A stretch of DNA of 64,000 nt from Flavobacteriales bacterium (GTDB taxonomy: Bacteria; Bacteroidota; Bacteroidia; Flavobacteriales; Flavobacteriaceae). Under the pieces are notes generated by a model. That model made no database searches, was not told where the DNA came from, and worked only from the letters and a program-made list of their open reading frames with translations. Within the stretch, counting starts at the first letter, position 1. Each line of letters begins with the position of its first letter. The stretch is from positions 1 to 64,000 of the forward strand of contig JAHENA010000004.1 of the NCBI GenBank assembly GCA_024643405.1, written 5' to 3'. A program made the translations under genes and the position numbers. Of the stretch, positions 49,301 through 58,837 are shown in pieces.

Positions 49301-50820
49301 TTTATTCCATTGAAGATTTATCTCAATTAATTTATGATTTAAAATCGGCAAACCGTGAAGCAAGAATTAATGTAAAATTAGTATCCGAAGTTGGTGTAGG
49401 TACTGTTGCAGCAGGGGTTTCAAAAGCAAAAGCAGATGTCATCTTAATTTCTGGACATGATGGCGGCACCGGTGCATCTCCATTAACCTCTCTAAAACAT
49501 GCCGGTTTACCATGGGAGTTAGGTCTTGCTGAAGCGCAACAAACCTTAGTAATGAACAACTTAAGAAACCGTGTGGTTTTAGAATGTGATGGTCAGTTAA
49601 AAACTGGTAGAGATGTTGCGATTGCCTGTTTATTAGGAGCTGAAGAATTTGGTTTTGCAACGGCACCATTAGTAGCGTCAGGTTGTATTATGATGCGGGT
49701 TTGTCACCTAAACACATGTCCGGTAGGCATTGCAACTCAAAACCCTGAACTGCGTAAAAAATTTGAAGGAAAACCTGAACATGTTGTTAATTTTATGTAT
49801 TTCGTTGCACAAGAATTACGCGAAATAATGGCAAAACTTGGTTTTAGAACAGTGAACGAAATGGTTGGTCAGGTTCAAAAACTAAATAGAAATAACGCCA
49901 TTGAACATTATAAGGCGTTGGGTATTGATTTATCTCCAATTCTCCACAGAATTCCTGTTAGTCCTGAAACCAAATTATACAATACTGAACATCAAGATCA
50001 TCATATGGAGAAATCCTTAGATTTTGAAATAATTAATAAAGCACATCCGGCACTTTTTAGAAAAGAAAAAACGGTTTTAGATCTCAAAATTTGCAATATG
50101 GATAGAGCAACTGGAGCGATCTTAAGTAATGAGATTTCTAAAATTTACGGGGCACAGGGATTACCGGAAAATACTCTAAAAATTAATTTTACAGGTTCTG
50201 CAGGTCAGAGTTTTGGAGCCTTTTCAACACATGGCCTTACATTAATAGTCAGCGGCAATACTAATGATTATTTAGGCAAGGGATTGTCTGGCGCAAAATT
50301 AATCATCAAAGTACCTGAGGAGGCTACTATTATCCCAGAAAAAAATGTCATTGTTGGTAACGTCGCTTTATATGGCGCTACAGCTGGAGAAGCTTATATA
50401 AACGGAAAAGCTGGTGAACGATTCTGCGTAAGGAATTCCGGAGCTAAAGCCGTTGTTGAAGGCATAGGTGATCATGGCTGTGAATATATGACAGGTGGCA
50501 TTGCTGTAATTCTTGGTGAAGTAGGCAGAAATTTTGGCGCAGGAATGAGCGGTGGCATTGCGTTTATTTATGATACCAATAACACCTTCAAAAATCATTG
50601 CAATACAGAAGGCTTAAATCTTAACCCTGTTACAGAAACTGAAGACATTATCATCTTAAAAAGTTTGATTGAAAATCATTATAATGGAACATTAAGTCCA
50701 TTAGCACAAAGAATTCTTGAAAAATGGGAAGCTGAATTACCAAAATTTATCAAAGTGCTTCCGGAAGAATACCGGCAAGCATTAATAAGACTAGAACAAG
50801 AAAATCTTATAATACGTTAA
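46321..50820 (+). CDS. gltB: Glutamate synthase large subunit
   Basis: EFEHDNCGAGFICS (Ntn Cys), CPVGIATQNPELR; ATG at 46321 preferred over TTG 46312. Confidence 0.96.
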   Translation: MLKKQGMYLPEFEHDNCGAGFICSLKGIKSNDIIHKALEILEKLEHRGAVSSDGKTGDGAGILIDVPHDFFVANCSFKLPSAGHYAVSNVFLPKKENQQTFCIAVFEKHFTEQGLEILGWRNVPVDTSALGELAAKTQPFIKQVFIGKSNTKQDDFQFNLKMFIARKKAEHEIYSSKLSESSFFYLPSLSTKIIIYKGLLVPEDIKLFYKDLNDPLFVTRLALVHQRFSTNTFPTWDLAQPFRYMCHNGEINTLRGNVARMFSREELMKSDWFGDEIKSILPIVLLGKSDSASMDMVVELLLMTGRSLPEVMMMLIPEAWEKNPDMSEAKKAFYEFNSCLMEPWDGPASIPFTDGNYIGAVLDRNGLRPSRYTVTKNGYVIMSSETGVIEIAPKNIEFHGRLEPGKMFLVDMNAGRIVNDEEIKEEIASRYPYKKWLDKNLIHLKDIPYNDCPIFLNEEKLNKRQVIFGYTQEDVKTIILPMAQSGKEPIGSMGTDTPIAVLSDRPQLIYNYFKQLFAQVTNPPLDGIREELITDISLTLGSDSNIFEINERHCKKLKIKNPVISKQDLDKIKSYENPDFKITSFPILYEINKGHNGLEEALQILLNDILKAINEGTNIVILTDRNVNEQNAPIPALLACSFINSALRTLGKRSQLSLIIESAEPREVHHFALLFGYGASAINPYMVNEIIEDNINELDVTITSEQAVENFNKAVGKGILKVMNKIGISTLNSYRGSQLFECIGINTKVVNQYFPNTVTRIQGIGLHEIEKEISKRYLNAYKEKHIAGDLDLEVGGQYRWRRNGEQHMFNPLTIAKLQESVRSNKHSSYKEYSELINNQSSHLMTIRGLFEFTNYDPISIDEVEPWTEIVKRFKTGAMSYGSISKEAHENLAVAMNRIGGKSNSGEGGEDEERFYKDANGDWKNSAIKQVASGRFGVTSNYLTNASEIQIKMAQGAKPGEGGQLPGPKVNPSIAKTRNSTPYVGLISPPPHHDIYSIEDLSQLIYDLKSANREARINVKLVSEVGVGTVAAGVSKAKADVILISGHDGGTGASPLTSLKHAGLPWELGLAEAQQTLVMNNLRNRVVLECDGQLKTGRDVAIACLLGAEEFGFATAPLVASGCIMMRVCHLNTCPVGIATQNPELRKKFEGKPEHVVNFMYFVAQELREIMAKLGFRTVNEMVGQVQKLNRNNAIEHYKALGIDLSPILHRIPVSPETKLYNTEHQDHHMEKSLDFEIINKAHPALFRKEKTVLDLKICNMDRATGAILSNEISKIYGAQGLPENTLKINFTGSAGQSFGAFSTHGLTLIVSGNTNDYLGKGLSGAKLIIKVPEEATIIPEKNVIVGNVALYGATAGEAYINGKAGERFCVRNSGAKAVVEGIGDHGCEYMTGGIAVILGEVGRNFGAGMSGGIAFIYDTNNTFKNHCNTEGLNLNPVTETEDIIILKSLIENHYNGTLSPLAQRILEKWEAELPKFIKVLPEEYRQALIRLEQENLIIR

Positions 50821-50824
50821 GAAC

Positions 50825-52291
50825 ATGGGAAAGACTACAGGATTTTTAGAATTTGAAAGAGAAGTTGAAAAGTACGAGACGGTTGAAAACCGAGTCAACA
50901 ACTATAAAGAATTTACCATTCCAATGGATGATAAAGCTCTTAAAAATCAGGGCGCTAGATGCATGGATTGTGGTATTCCATTTTGTCATAGTGGTTGTCC
51001 TTTAGGAAATTTAATTCCTGATTTTAACGATAACGTGTATAAAGGAAAATGGAAAGAGGCTGCTAAAATTTTACATTCCACAAATAATTTCCCAGAATTT
51101 ACAGGGAGATTATGTCCTGCACCATGCGAAGAAGCCTGTGTCCTGGGTATTAATGAAGACCCTGTAACCATTGAAAATATTGAAAAAAATATTGTAGAAA
51201 CAGCCTTTAAAGAAGGTTGGATTATTGCACAGCCACCGGCTGCCAGAACTGGAAAATCTGTTGCAGTAGTTGGATCTGGTCCTTCAGGCCTATCAGCTGC
51301 ACAACAATTAAACAGAGCGGGACATCTGGTAACTGTTTTTGAACGCGATGCTAAAGTTGGAGGCTTACTACGTTATGGTATTCCAGATTTTAAATTAGAA
51401 AAAAGAATCATCGACAGAAGAATTGCTGTTTTAGAAGAAGAAGGAATTATATTTAAAACGAATGCTCATGTTGGTAAAAATATAAGCGTAGAAGCTCTAA
51501 AGGAAGACTTTGATGCTATTGTATTATGTGGTGGTTCAACCACCAGACGTGGCATTCCTATTAAAGGTGCTCATTTAAAAGGAGTTCATCAGGCCATGGA
51601 CTTTTTAAAACAAAACAATCAGAGGGTTGATGGTATTTCCAATTTTGAAGAAGTATTGACGGCAAAAGATAAAAACGTGATTGTCATTGGTGGTGGAGAC
51701 ACTGGTTCTGATTGTATTGGGACATCCAACCGTCATGGGGCTAAATCTGTTACAAATTTTGAAATATTGAGCAAACCAACTACTGGACGCCCAGCTGATC
51801 AACCTTGGCCCTATTGGCCAATGCGCTTGCGCACGAGCTCTTCCCATAAAGAAGGCGTTAAAAGATTCTTTAGTATTTCAACTAAAGAATTTTTAGGTGA
51901 TAAAGATGGTAATTTAACAGGTTTAATCACTACTGAAGTGGAGTGGGTTTTTAAAGATGGCGAACGACCACAATTAAAAGAATTACCTAATACTGAAAAG
52001 CAATGGGATTGTGAATTAGCTCTTTTAGCCTTAGGTTTTACAGGACCTGAAACAACACTTATAGACCAATTTGGTTTAGAAACTGATTTCAGAACGAATA
52101 TAAATGCTTCAACCAAGAATTACATGACCAATGTCCCTGGTATTTTTACGGCAGGAGATATGCGCAGAGGACAATCATTAATAGTTTGGGCCATTTCTGA
52201 AGGACGACAAGCAGCATATCACGTAGACACCTATTTAATGGGAAAATCTAATTTACCATTAAAAGACAGTAATGATTTACCAAGAGTATAG
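50825..52291 (+). CDS. gltD: Glutamate synthase small subunit
   Basis: CMDCGIPFCHSGCPLGN...CPAPCEEACVLG; GSGPSGLSAAQQL. Confidence 0.96.
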   Translation: MGKTTGFLEFEREVEKYETVENRVNNYKEFTIPMDDKALKNQGARCMDCGIPFCHSGCPLGNLIPDFNDNVYKGKWKEAAKILHSTNNFPEFTGRLCPAPCEEACVLGINEDPVTIENIEKNIVETAFKEGWIIAQPPAARTGKSVAVVGSGPSGLSAAQQLNRAGHLVTVFERDAKVGGLLRYGIPDFKLEKRIIDRRIAVLEEEGIIFKTNAHVGKNISVEALKEDFDAIVLCGGSTTRRGIPIKGAHLKGVHQAMDFLKQNNQRVDGISNFEEVLTAKDKNVIVIGGGDTGSDCIGTSNRHGAKSVTNFEILSKPTTGRPADQPWPYWPMRLRTSSSHKEGVKRFFSISTKEFLGDKDGNLTGLITTEVEWVFKDGERPQLKELPNTEKQWDCELALLALGFTGPETTLIDQFGLETDFRTNINASTKNYMTNVPGIFTAGDMRRGQSLIVWAISEGRQAAYHVDTYLMGKSNLPLKDSNDLPRV

Positions 52292-52365
52292 GTAGTTTTA
52301 ATTGTTCCTTAACAAAATTATTTGTCAAAAGTACTATATTTACGCTTTTACACTTGTTCAAAATT

Positions 52366-52668
52366 ATGCTAAGGAACATCGGTTCTCTCTTTTTATCAAT
52401 AATTTTTATGGCGTTGCTTGCTGCGCCATCAATAATTTCATGGGTTGATGATTCTGCGGATATTTCTTTGTTTTATTCAACTTCAGAAGAAGAAGAAAAA
52501 GGCAGTGAAACAACAAAAAACTTTGAAGTTGTGTTTAATGACCCAATAGAAAAAGAGGTCGATTTTTCATCCACTAAATCAATAAATCATCACGGATATT
52601 ATTTTAATAATTATCCAAAGCCGCATTTAAATCAAATTTCTCCTCCTCCGGAATTTCACATATTATAA
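52366..52668 (+). CDS. Small hypothetical membrane protein
   Basis: One TM segment, acidic loop, C-terminal ISPPPEFHIL; ATG at 52366. Confidence 0.55.
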   Translation: MLRNIGSLFLSIIFMALLAAPSIISWVDDSADISLFYSTSEEEEKGSETTKNFEVVFNDPIEKEVDFSSTKSINHHGYYFNNYPKPHLNQISPPPEFHIL

Positions 52669-52751
52669 TTTCAATTTTTTAGGCAGTATTTAGCCAAATT
52701 TTCATTTTTAACAACATTTAGTTTTATCTAAATGCATAAAATTATTATAAT

Positions 52752-54332
52752 ATGTTTAAATATATTAAAAGTGACTTACCAGCGAGTATAGTCGTATTTT
52801 TCGTAGCACTACCATTATGTTTAGGTATTGCTTTAGCCAGCGGAGCTCCTTTATTTTCAGGAGTCATTGCCGGAATAATAGGTGGCATTGTAGTAGGCTC
52901 CTTAAGTGGTTCAAAAATAGGGGTTAGTGGACCAGCCGCCGGCCTCGCTGCCATTGTATTAACTGCAATAGCAACATTAGGAAGCTATGAGAACTTTTTG
53001 GTGGCGGTTGTTTTAGGGGGCTTCATTCAAATTATTTTTGGAATTTTAAAAGCTGGGATTATAGGATATTATTTTCCTTCTTCAGTGATTAAAGGGATGT
53101 TAACTGGTATTGGAATTATTATCATTTTAAAACAAATACCACATTTTTTTGGGTATGATTCTAACCCAGAAGGGGCTTGGTCTTTTATGCAAATGGATGG
53201 TCAAAACTCATTCTCAGAATTATTCAATATGATCAATTATATTAAGCCCGGCTCTGCCCTAATTGGTATCATTGCTTTAAGTATTTTGATGTTTTGGGAT
53301 AAAATTTTATCTAAAAAAGGCAAGTTTTTTCAAGTTATTCAAGGCCCATTAGTTGTCGTTATTGTGGGTATTATTTTCTATTTTTTAACACAATCAAATG
53401 ATATATTAAACATTTCAGCCTCCCATTTGGTGAGCGTACCAATACCAGAAGACGTGGATTCTTTTTTCAATCAATTCAGTTTTCCAAATTTTAATGCTAT
53501 TACCAATAAAGAGGTGTGGATTGTGGCATTTACTATCGCACTTGTTGCCAGTTTAGAAACCCTTTTATGCGTTGAGGCCACTGATAAACTAGACCCGCAT
53601 AAAAACGTGACACCAACCAACAGAGAATTACTGGCACAAGGGACTGGTAATGTTATATCTGGTTTAGTTGGAGGATTACCTATTACTCAGGTTATAGTTA
53701 GAAGTTCTGCCAACATTCAATCTGGAGGAAGAACCAAACTTTCAGCCATCATTCATGGATTCTTATTACTAATATCCGTAATTATAATTCCTAAATTATT
53801 AAATATGATCCCTTTATCCGTTTTAGCAGCTATCCTACTTATAGTGGGTTATAAGCTGGCGAAACCGGCATTATTTAAAAAAATGTATGATTTAGGTTGG
53901 AAACAATGGATTCCATTTACCGTAACTGTTTTAGGTATTGTTTTTACTGATTTATTAGTGGGAATTTTTTTAGGGCTTACCGTTGGAATTGTTGTTATTT
54001 TAATAAAAAGCTATCAAAATTCCCATTTCTTGCACATTGAAGACAAAAGCAACGGGAAACATAAAATCAAAATGACACTTGCTGAAGAAGTCACATTTTT
54101 TAACAAAGGCGCAATTTTGAAAGAATTAGATAATTTACCAAAAGACACCTATTTAGAAATAGATGTAAGGAAAACAAGATATCTAGATAATGATATTATT
54201 GAAATATTAGATGATTTTGCATTTAAAGCAAAAGAAAGAAATATAGATATTAATTTAGTCTCAGAACGTGGAAATGTTGAAAACCCGCCAAGCTTTATTG
54301 AATTCTTTAAACTAAGACCAAAAACAGCATAA
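52752..54332 (+). CDS. SulP family inorganic anion transporter
   Basis: SulP core (ALPLCLGIALASGAPLFSGVIAGIIGGIVVG); adjacent to carbonic anhydrase. Confidence 0.92.
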   Translation: MFKYIKSDLPASIVVFFVALPLCLGIALASGAPLFSGVIAGIIGGIVVGSLSGSKIGVSGPAAGLAAIVLTAIATLGSYENFLVAVVLGGFIQIIFGILKAGIIGYYFPSSVIKGMLTGIGIIIILKQIPHFFGYDSNPEGAWSFMQMDGQNSFSELFNMINYIKPGSALIGIIALSILMFWDKILSKKGKFFQVIQGPLVVVIVGIIFYFLTQSNDILNISASHLVSVPIPEDVDSFFNQFSFPNFNAITNKEVWIVAFTIALVASLETLLCVEATDKLDPHKNVTPTNRELLAQGTGNVISGLVGGLPITQVIVRSSANIQSGGRTKLSAIIHGFLLLISVIIIPKLLNMIPLSVLAAILLIVGYKLAKPALFKKMYDLGWKQWIPFTVTVLGIVFTDLLVGIFLGLTVGIVVILIKSYQNSHFLHIEDKSNGKHKIKMTLAEEVTFFNKGAILKELDNLPKDTYLEIDVRKTRYLDNDIIEILDDFAFKAKERNIDINLVSERGNVENPPSFIEFFKLRPKTA

Positions 54333-54351
54333 CAAAAAACAAAATTAAATT

Positions 54352-54981
54352 ATGAAAGCACATACAAGAGAAACACAAGCCACCATGACTCCTCAAAAGT
54401 CATTACAATATTTAAAAGAAGGAAACCAAAGATTTCAAAACAATTTAAAAGCCAATAGAAACTTGCTAGAACAAGTCAATGATACTAGTGATGGTCAATT
54501 CCCTTTTGCTACTATTTTAAGTTGTATAGATTCCAGAGTTTCAGCCGAATTAGTTTTTGATCAGGGTCTCGGCGATATTTTTAGCGTGCGTATTGCTGGT
54601 AACTTTGTAAATGAAGATATTTTAGGAAGCATGGAATTTGCGTGCAAGTTGGCTGGCACAAAACTTATAGTCGTTTTAGGGCATACCAGTTGCGGTGCCG
54701 TCAAAGGCGCATGCGACGATGCTAAAATGGGTAATTTGACTAAATTAATAGAAAAAATCACTCCTGCTGTTAAGGCTGTCATTGAACCGCAAGATGCTAG
54801 TTTAAGAAATTCGTCCAATGTAGAATTTGTTGATACGGTTGCTGAGAAAAATGTTCAACTGACAATAAATAGAATCCACAAAGAAAGTCCTATCCTATCA
54901 GAAATGGAACAAAACGGAGAAATTCTGATTATTGGCGCCATGTATGATATAAATAATGGTGAAGTGACTTTTTTTGAATAA
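54352..54981 (+). CDS. Beta-carbonic anhydrase
   Basis: SCIDSRV, GHTSCGAVKGA zinc motifs. Confidence 0.95.
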   Translation: MKAHTRETQATMTPQKSLQYLKEGNQRFQNNLKANRNLLEQVNDTSDGQFPFATILSCIDSRVSAELVFDQGLGDIFSVRIAGNFVNEDILGSMEFACKLAGTKLIVVLGHTSCGAVKGACDDAKMGNLTKLIEKITPAVKAVIEPQDASLRNSSNVEFVDTVAEKNVQLTINRIHKESPILSEMEQNGEILIIGAMYDINNGEVTFFE

Positions 54982-55009
54982 AAAAAGTCATCAAAAGTGT
55001 AATAAAAAT

Positions 55010-55266
55010 ATGAAAGGAAAATAATATTGACAGTACTAACAATTTTGTTAACATTGCCTTCTTATATGAACGCCCAAGACAGGAATTTTGGAAATTGGAT
55101 AATATATTTTGAAATTATAGCTGCGGTCTTTGACAGGTACCGGTTTTATTATGGAGTCGGTTAAAATATCAAGGTTAATATTAGAAAAGAAGGGGGTTAT
55201 ATGAATCAATTTTTTGACACTACCATGAGTGATTAAATTAATATAATAACCTTCCTCTCTTTCTAA
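55010..55266 (+). pseudogene. Decayed DUF2490-like protein gene (internal deletion, frameshift and in-frame stops)
   Basis: MKGK(fs)ILTVLTILLTLPSYMNAQDRNFGNWIIYFEIIAAVFDRYRFYYGVG*NIKVNIRKEGGYMNQFFDTTMSD*INIITFLSF*. Confidence 0.65.
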
Positions 55267-55308
55267 ATTCTAAAAATAATATTACATTACCAGTAAACTA
55301 AGTGTCCT

Positions 55309-57171
55309 ATGAAGGAATTATTTTCAAATATTAAAGGCGATGCTTTTGGCGGTATCACAGCTGGAATTGTTGCATTACCCTTAGCATTAGCCTTTGGAGT
55401 TTCTTCAGGCTTAGGCCCAAGCGCAGGACTTTATGGTGCTATATTCCTGGCTTTTTTTGCAGCTCTATTTGGAGGTACTAATACCCAAATATCAGGTCCA
55501 ACAGCGCCAATGACTGCTGTGAGTATGGTAGTTATCGCAGGAATAATTGCTGTAAATGATGGCGATGTTGAAAAAGCACTTCCTGCCATTTTAATTGTTT
55601 TCTTTTTAGCTGGCCTCATTCAGGTAGGATTGGGGTTTCTAGGATTAGGTGTTTATATAAAATACATTCCATATCCTGTTGTTTCAGGTTTTATGACTGC
55701 TATTGGAGTCATTATTTTAATTACACAGTTTTTACCGGCTCTTGGATATTATCCTAAAGAAGATATAAATTATGTGAATCAATTTAAACCGGCTGCTGAA
55801 GAAATTATTCTGGAGAATATTTTAAAAGAAGAAGCAGGTGACGGTGTTTTGGTTTTAGAAGATTTTAAAATTACTATTGATAAAGCGCAATCCATTTCTC
55901 AAGAAGATGTCCAAAAAGAATCAAAAACACTTGCTTCAAATAATGCTTCTGGTGTTTTAGGAGCCATCAAATCTTTACCAAGAGCTATACAAAATATTAA
56001 TTGGCTGGAATTTATTTTAACCTTAATGACCATTCTTATTATTTTCGGATTTAAAAAGATTACAAAAGTCATTCCCAGCACCCTAGTAGCATTAGTTGTA
56101 GTTTCGAGTGTCGCTATTGGTTTTGGTTTTGATTATCGCCCTATAGAAGCTATTCCAAGTGGTTTACCGCTTCCAAATCTTGAAATATTCACAAGTTTTA
56201 GCTTATCTGGAATTACCCCTTATATTTTTACAGCCATAACCTTAGCGCTTTTAGGAGCTATTGATTCCCTGCTTACAAGTGTAGTAGCAGATAACATGAC
56301 CAAAACCAAACACAAGCCCAATAAAGAATTAATTGGACAAGGTATTGGCAACAGTATTGCTGCTGTTTTCGGCGGTATTCCAGGTGCAGGTGCCACCATT
56401 AGAACAGTAGTAAATATTAACTCTGGTGGAAAGACTAAACTATCTGGAATGATAGCAGGGATTATGCTGCTCATTATTTTATTAGCCTTAGGCCCTATTG
56501 CATCCAAGATACCTGCAGCTGTTTTAGCTGGTATATTAGTTACTGTTGGAATTGGTGTCATGGATTATAAAGGTTTAAAAGCCATCCCTAGCCTACCGCG
56601 AGACATTAAGATTGGTCCTCTAAAATTAAGTTCTGAAGTGCTCATTATGGTAATTGTCTTATTGTTATCAACTTTTTGGAATTTGGTTTATGCGGTTGGT
56701 ATTGGATTAATCATTGCTTCATTAATGTTTATGAAAAAGATTGGTGATTTAACCGCTCTAAGCTCTGACGTTAAAGCACTCAAAGAAGAAGCATGGAAAG
56801 ATGAAATAGGTTTCCCGGAAAAATTAAAAGAAGAGGTTTTTATTAAACATATAAAAGGGCCATTGTTTTTTGGTACAACCAGCGATTTTCAACTATTAGC
56901 AAAACAAATACCTAAGACCGCTTCAACGGTAATTATTCGCTTAGAAAAAATGCCCTATATCGATCAGTCTGGTTTGTACGCAATGGAAGATGTATTGGTA
57001 GATTTAAGAAAGGATAATATTAACGTCTTATTTGTAGGTTTACAGAACCAGCCTAAATTGATGATGGAACGAATTGATATCATTCCAGATTTAATTCCAG
57101 AGGAATGTTTGTTTGAAACTTTCAATGAATGTATTGTCTGGATTATGAATAATGTGAAAGACACCATATAA
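55309..57171 (+). CDS. SulP family transporter with STAS domain (BicA-like)
   Basis: KGDAFGGITAGIVALPLALAFGVSSGLGPSAGLYGAI; C-terminal STAS. Confidence 0.9.
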   Translation: MKELFSNIKGDAFGGITAGIVALPLALAFGVSSGLGPSAGLYGAIFLAFFAALFGGTNTQISGPTAPMTAVSMVVIAGIIAVNDGDVEKALPAILIVFFLAGLIQVGLGFLGLGVYIKYIPYPVVSGFMTAIGVIILITQFLPALGYYPKEDINYVNQFKPAAEEIILENILKEEAGDGVLVLEDFKITIDKAQSISQEDVQKESKTLASNNASGVLGAIKSLPRAIQNINWLEFILTLMTILIIFGFKKITKVIPSTLVALVVVSSVAIGFGFDYRPIEAIPSGLPLPNLEIFTSFSLSGITPYIFTAITLALLGAIDSLLTSVVADNMTKTKHKPNKELIGQGIGNSIAAVFGGIPGAGATIRTVVNINSGGKTKLSGMIAGIMLLIILLALGPIASKIPAAVLAGILVTVGIGVMDYKGLKAIPSLPRDIKIGPLKLSSEVLIMVIVLLLSTFWNLVYAVGIGLIIASLMFMKKIGDLTALSSDVKALKEEAWKDEIGFPEKLKEEVFIKHIKGPLFFGTTSDFQLLAKQIPKTASTVIIRLEKMPYIDQSGLYAMEDVLVDLRKDNINVLFVGLQNQPKLMMERIDIIPDLIPEECLFETFNECIVWIMNNVKDTI

Positions 57172-57180
57172 TTATTCCAT

Positions 57181-57214
57181 AAAAAAAGGCGAACTTTAAA
57201 GTTCGCCTTTTTTT
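57181..57214. terminator. Bidirectional intrinsic terminator
   Basis: Perfect palindrome AAAAAAAGGCGAACTTTAAAGTTCGCCTTTTTTT between convergent genes. Confidence 0.9.
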
Positions 57215-57230
57215 AATAGAACTATTTTAC

Positions 57231-58238
57231 CTATAGTGCTTCTTGCATAAATTCTTCAGCCTTAGTAACCATGTTTTTGCTGCCACATATAAACGGAACA
57301 CGTTGATGCAATTCTGTAGGTTGTATATCTAATATTCTGGTATAACCATCACTTGCCTTTCCATTAGCCTGTTCAGCAATAAAGGCCATTGGGTTACATT
57401 CATATAATAACCTGAGTTTACCATTGGAGTTTAAAGAACTTTTTGGATATAAATAAATCCCGCCTTTTATCATGTTTCTATGAAAATCAGAAACCAAAGA
57501 CCCTATATATCTTGAGGTATATGGCCTGTCGTCTTCTTCACGTTGGCAATATTTAATGTAATTTTTTATCCCTTGAGGAAAGTGAATATAATTACCTTCA
57601 TTCACAGAATAAATAGATCCATTTTCTGGAAACTGCATGTTTGGATGTGATAAATAAAAAGAACCTATCGCCGGATTTAAAGTAAATCCATTAACACCAT
57701 CACCAGTAGTATAAACTAGCATAGTTGAGGTTCCGTAAACAACATAACCGGCCGCCACTTGTTGGTTTCCTTTTTGCAAAAAATCTTCAAGAGTTACAGG
57801 TGTTCCCACTGGAGTAACTCTTCTATAAATAGAAAAAATAGTTCCAACGGATACGTTTACATCAATATTTGATGATCCATCTAAAGGATCAATAAGCACA
57901 ATATATTTATTTTGGTGATTTTCATCAAGGCTATTAATAGAAATAAAATCATCTTCTTCTTCACTAGCAATACCACAAACAATATTTCTATTCGTTAAGG
58001 TTTGAATAAACTTTTCATTAGCATAGACATCCAATTTTTGCTGATTTTCACCTTGAATATTAACTTCGCCCACGTTACCTATAATGTCCACCAATCCGGC
58101 TTTATTAACTTCATGGTTTACTACTTTTGCTGCCAAACGAATGGAATTAAAGAGCGTAGACAACTCACCTGAAGAATATTTAAAAGACATTTGATTTTCA
58201 ATTATAAATTCTCCAAGCGTTTGATTCTTTTTAAACAT
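57231..58238 (-). CDS. fbp: Class I fructose-1,6-bisphosphatase
   Basis: [25 protein letters not shown]. Confidence 0.95.
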   Translation of the reverse strand: MFKKNQTLGEFIIENQMSFKYSSGELSTLFNSIRLAAKVVNHEVNKAGLVDIIGNVGEVNIQGENQQKLDVYANEKFIQTLTNRNIVCGIASEEEDDFISINSLDENHQNKYIVLIDPLDGSSNIDVNVSVGTIFSIYRRVTPVGTPVTLEDFLQKGNQQVAAGYVVYGTSTMLVYTTGDGVNGFTLNPAIGSFYLSHPNMQFPENGSIYSVNEGNYIHFPQGIKNYIKYCQREEDDRPYTSRYIGSLVSDFHRNMIKGGIYLYPKSSLNSNGKLRLLYECNPMAFIAEQANGKASDGYTRILDIQPTELHQRVPFICGSKNMVTKAEEFMQEAL

Positions 58239-58334
58239 AAAATGATAGTTTTATTTGTGCAAATATCTGTCTTTTTTAAACGAACTACAACGATTTCGTT
58301 AAATATTCTAGTTTCTAAATAAGGAACTTTAGTT

Positions 58335-58342
58335 TATATTTG
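58335..58342 (+). promoter_or_regulatory. Bacteroidota -7 element (TATATTTG)
   Basis: Exact TAnnTTTG match 16 nt upstream of the GNAT start. Confidence 0.45.
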
Positions 58343-58357
58343 AAATAAATTAAAAGG

Positions 58358-58837
58358 ATGAAATTTATTATTAGAAACGCTAATAAAAATGACATGTCAC
58401 AGGTTCTTAATCTAATAAAAGAATTAGCTGTTTTTGAAAAGGAACCTGATGCCGTAGAAGTTACTGTTACAGATTTAGAAAGAGATGGTTTTGGTTCACA
58501 TCCAGCTTTTCATTGTTTTGTTGCAGAAGTGAATGAAAAAATTGAAGGGCTGGCGTTAGTTTATAATAGATATTCAACGTGGAAAGGAAGGGCATTACAT
58601 TTAGAAGATTTAATAGTAAGTGATGCTATGAGAGGATCGGGCATTGGTTCAGCATTATTAGATCAAGTTGTGAAATACGGGTATCATTTAGGCGTAAAAC
58701 GTATTACTTGGGAAGTGCTCAATTGGAATGAACCGGCTATTATTTTTTATGAAAAAAAGGGTGCCAACATAATGCGCGATTGGAACGTGGTGCATTTAAA
58801 TGAAAAAGCAATTAAAAATTATATATCTAAACTATAA
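58358..58837 (+). CDS. GNAT family N-acetyltransferase
   Basis: LEDLIVSDAMRGSGIGSALL; overlaps the aspartate kinase start. Confidence 0.9.
   Translation: MKFIIRNANKNDMSQVLNLIKELAVFEKEPDAVEVTVTDLERDGFGSHPAFHCFVAEVNEKIEGLALVYNRYSTWKGRALHLEDLIVSDAMRGSGIGSALLDQVVKYGYHLGVKRITWEVLNWNEPAIIFYEKKGANIMRDWNVVHLNEKAIKNYISKL

Noticed and set aside
54965-54990. TGACTTTTTTT...AAAAAAAGTCA hairpin at the carbonic anhydrase stop as a terminator
   Set aside because: Stem is almost all A-T and has no following T-tract; too weak to call.
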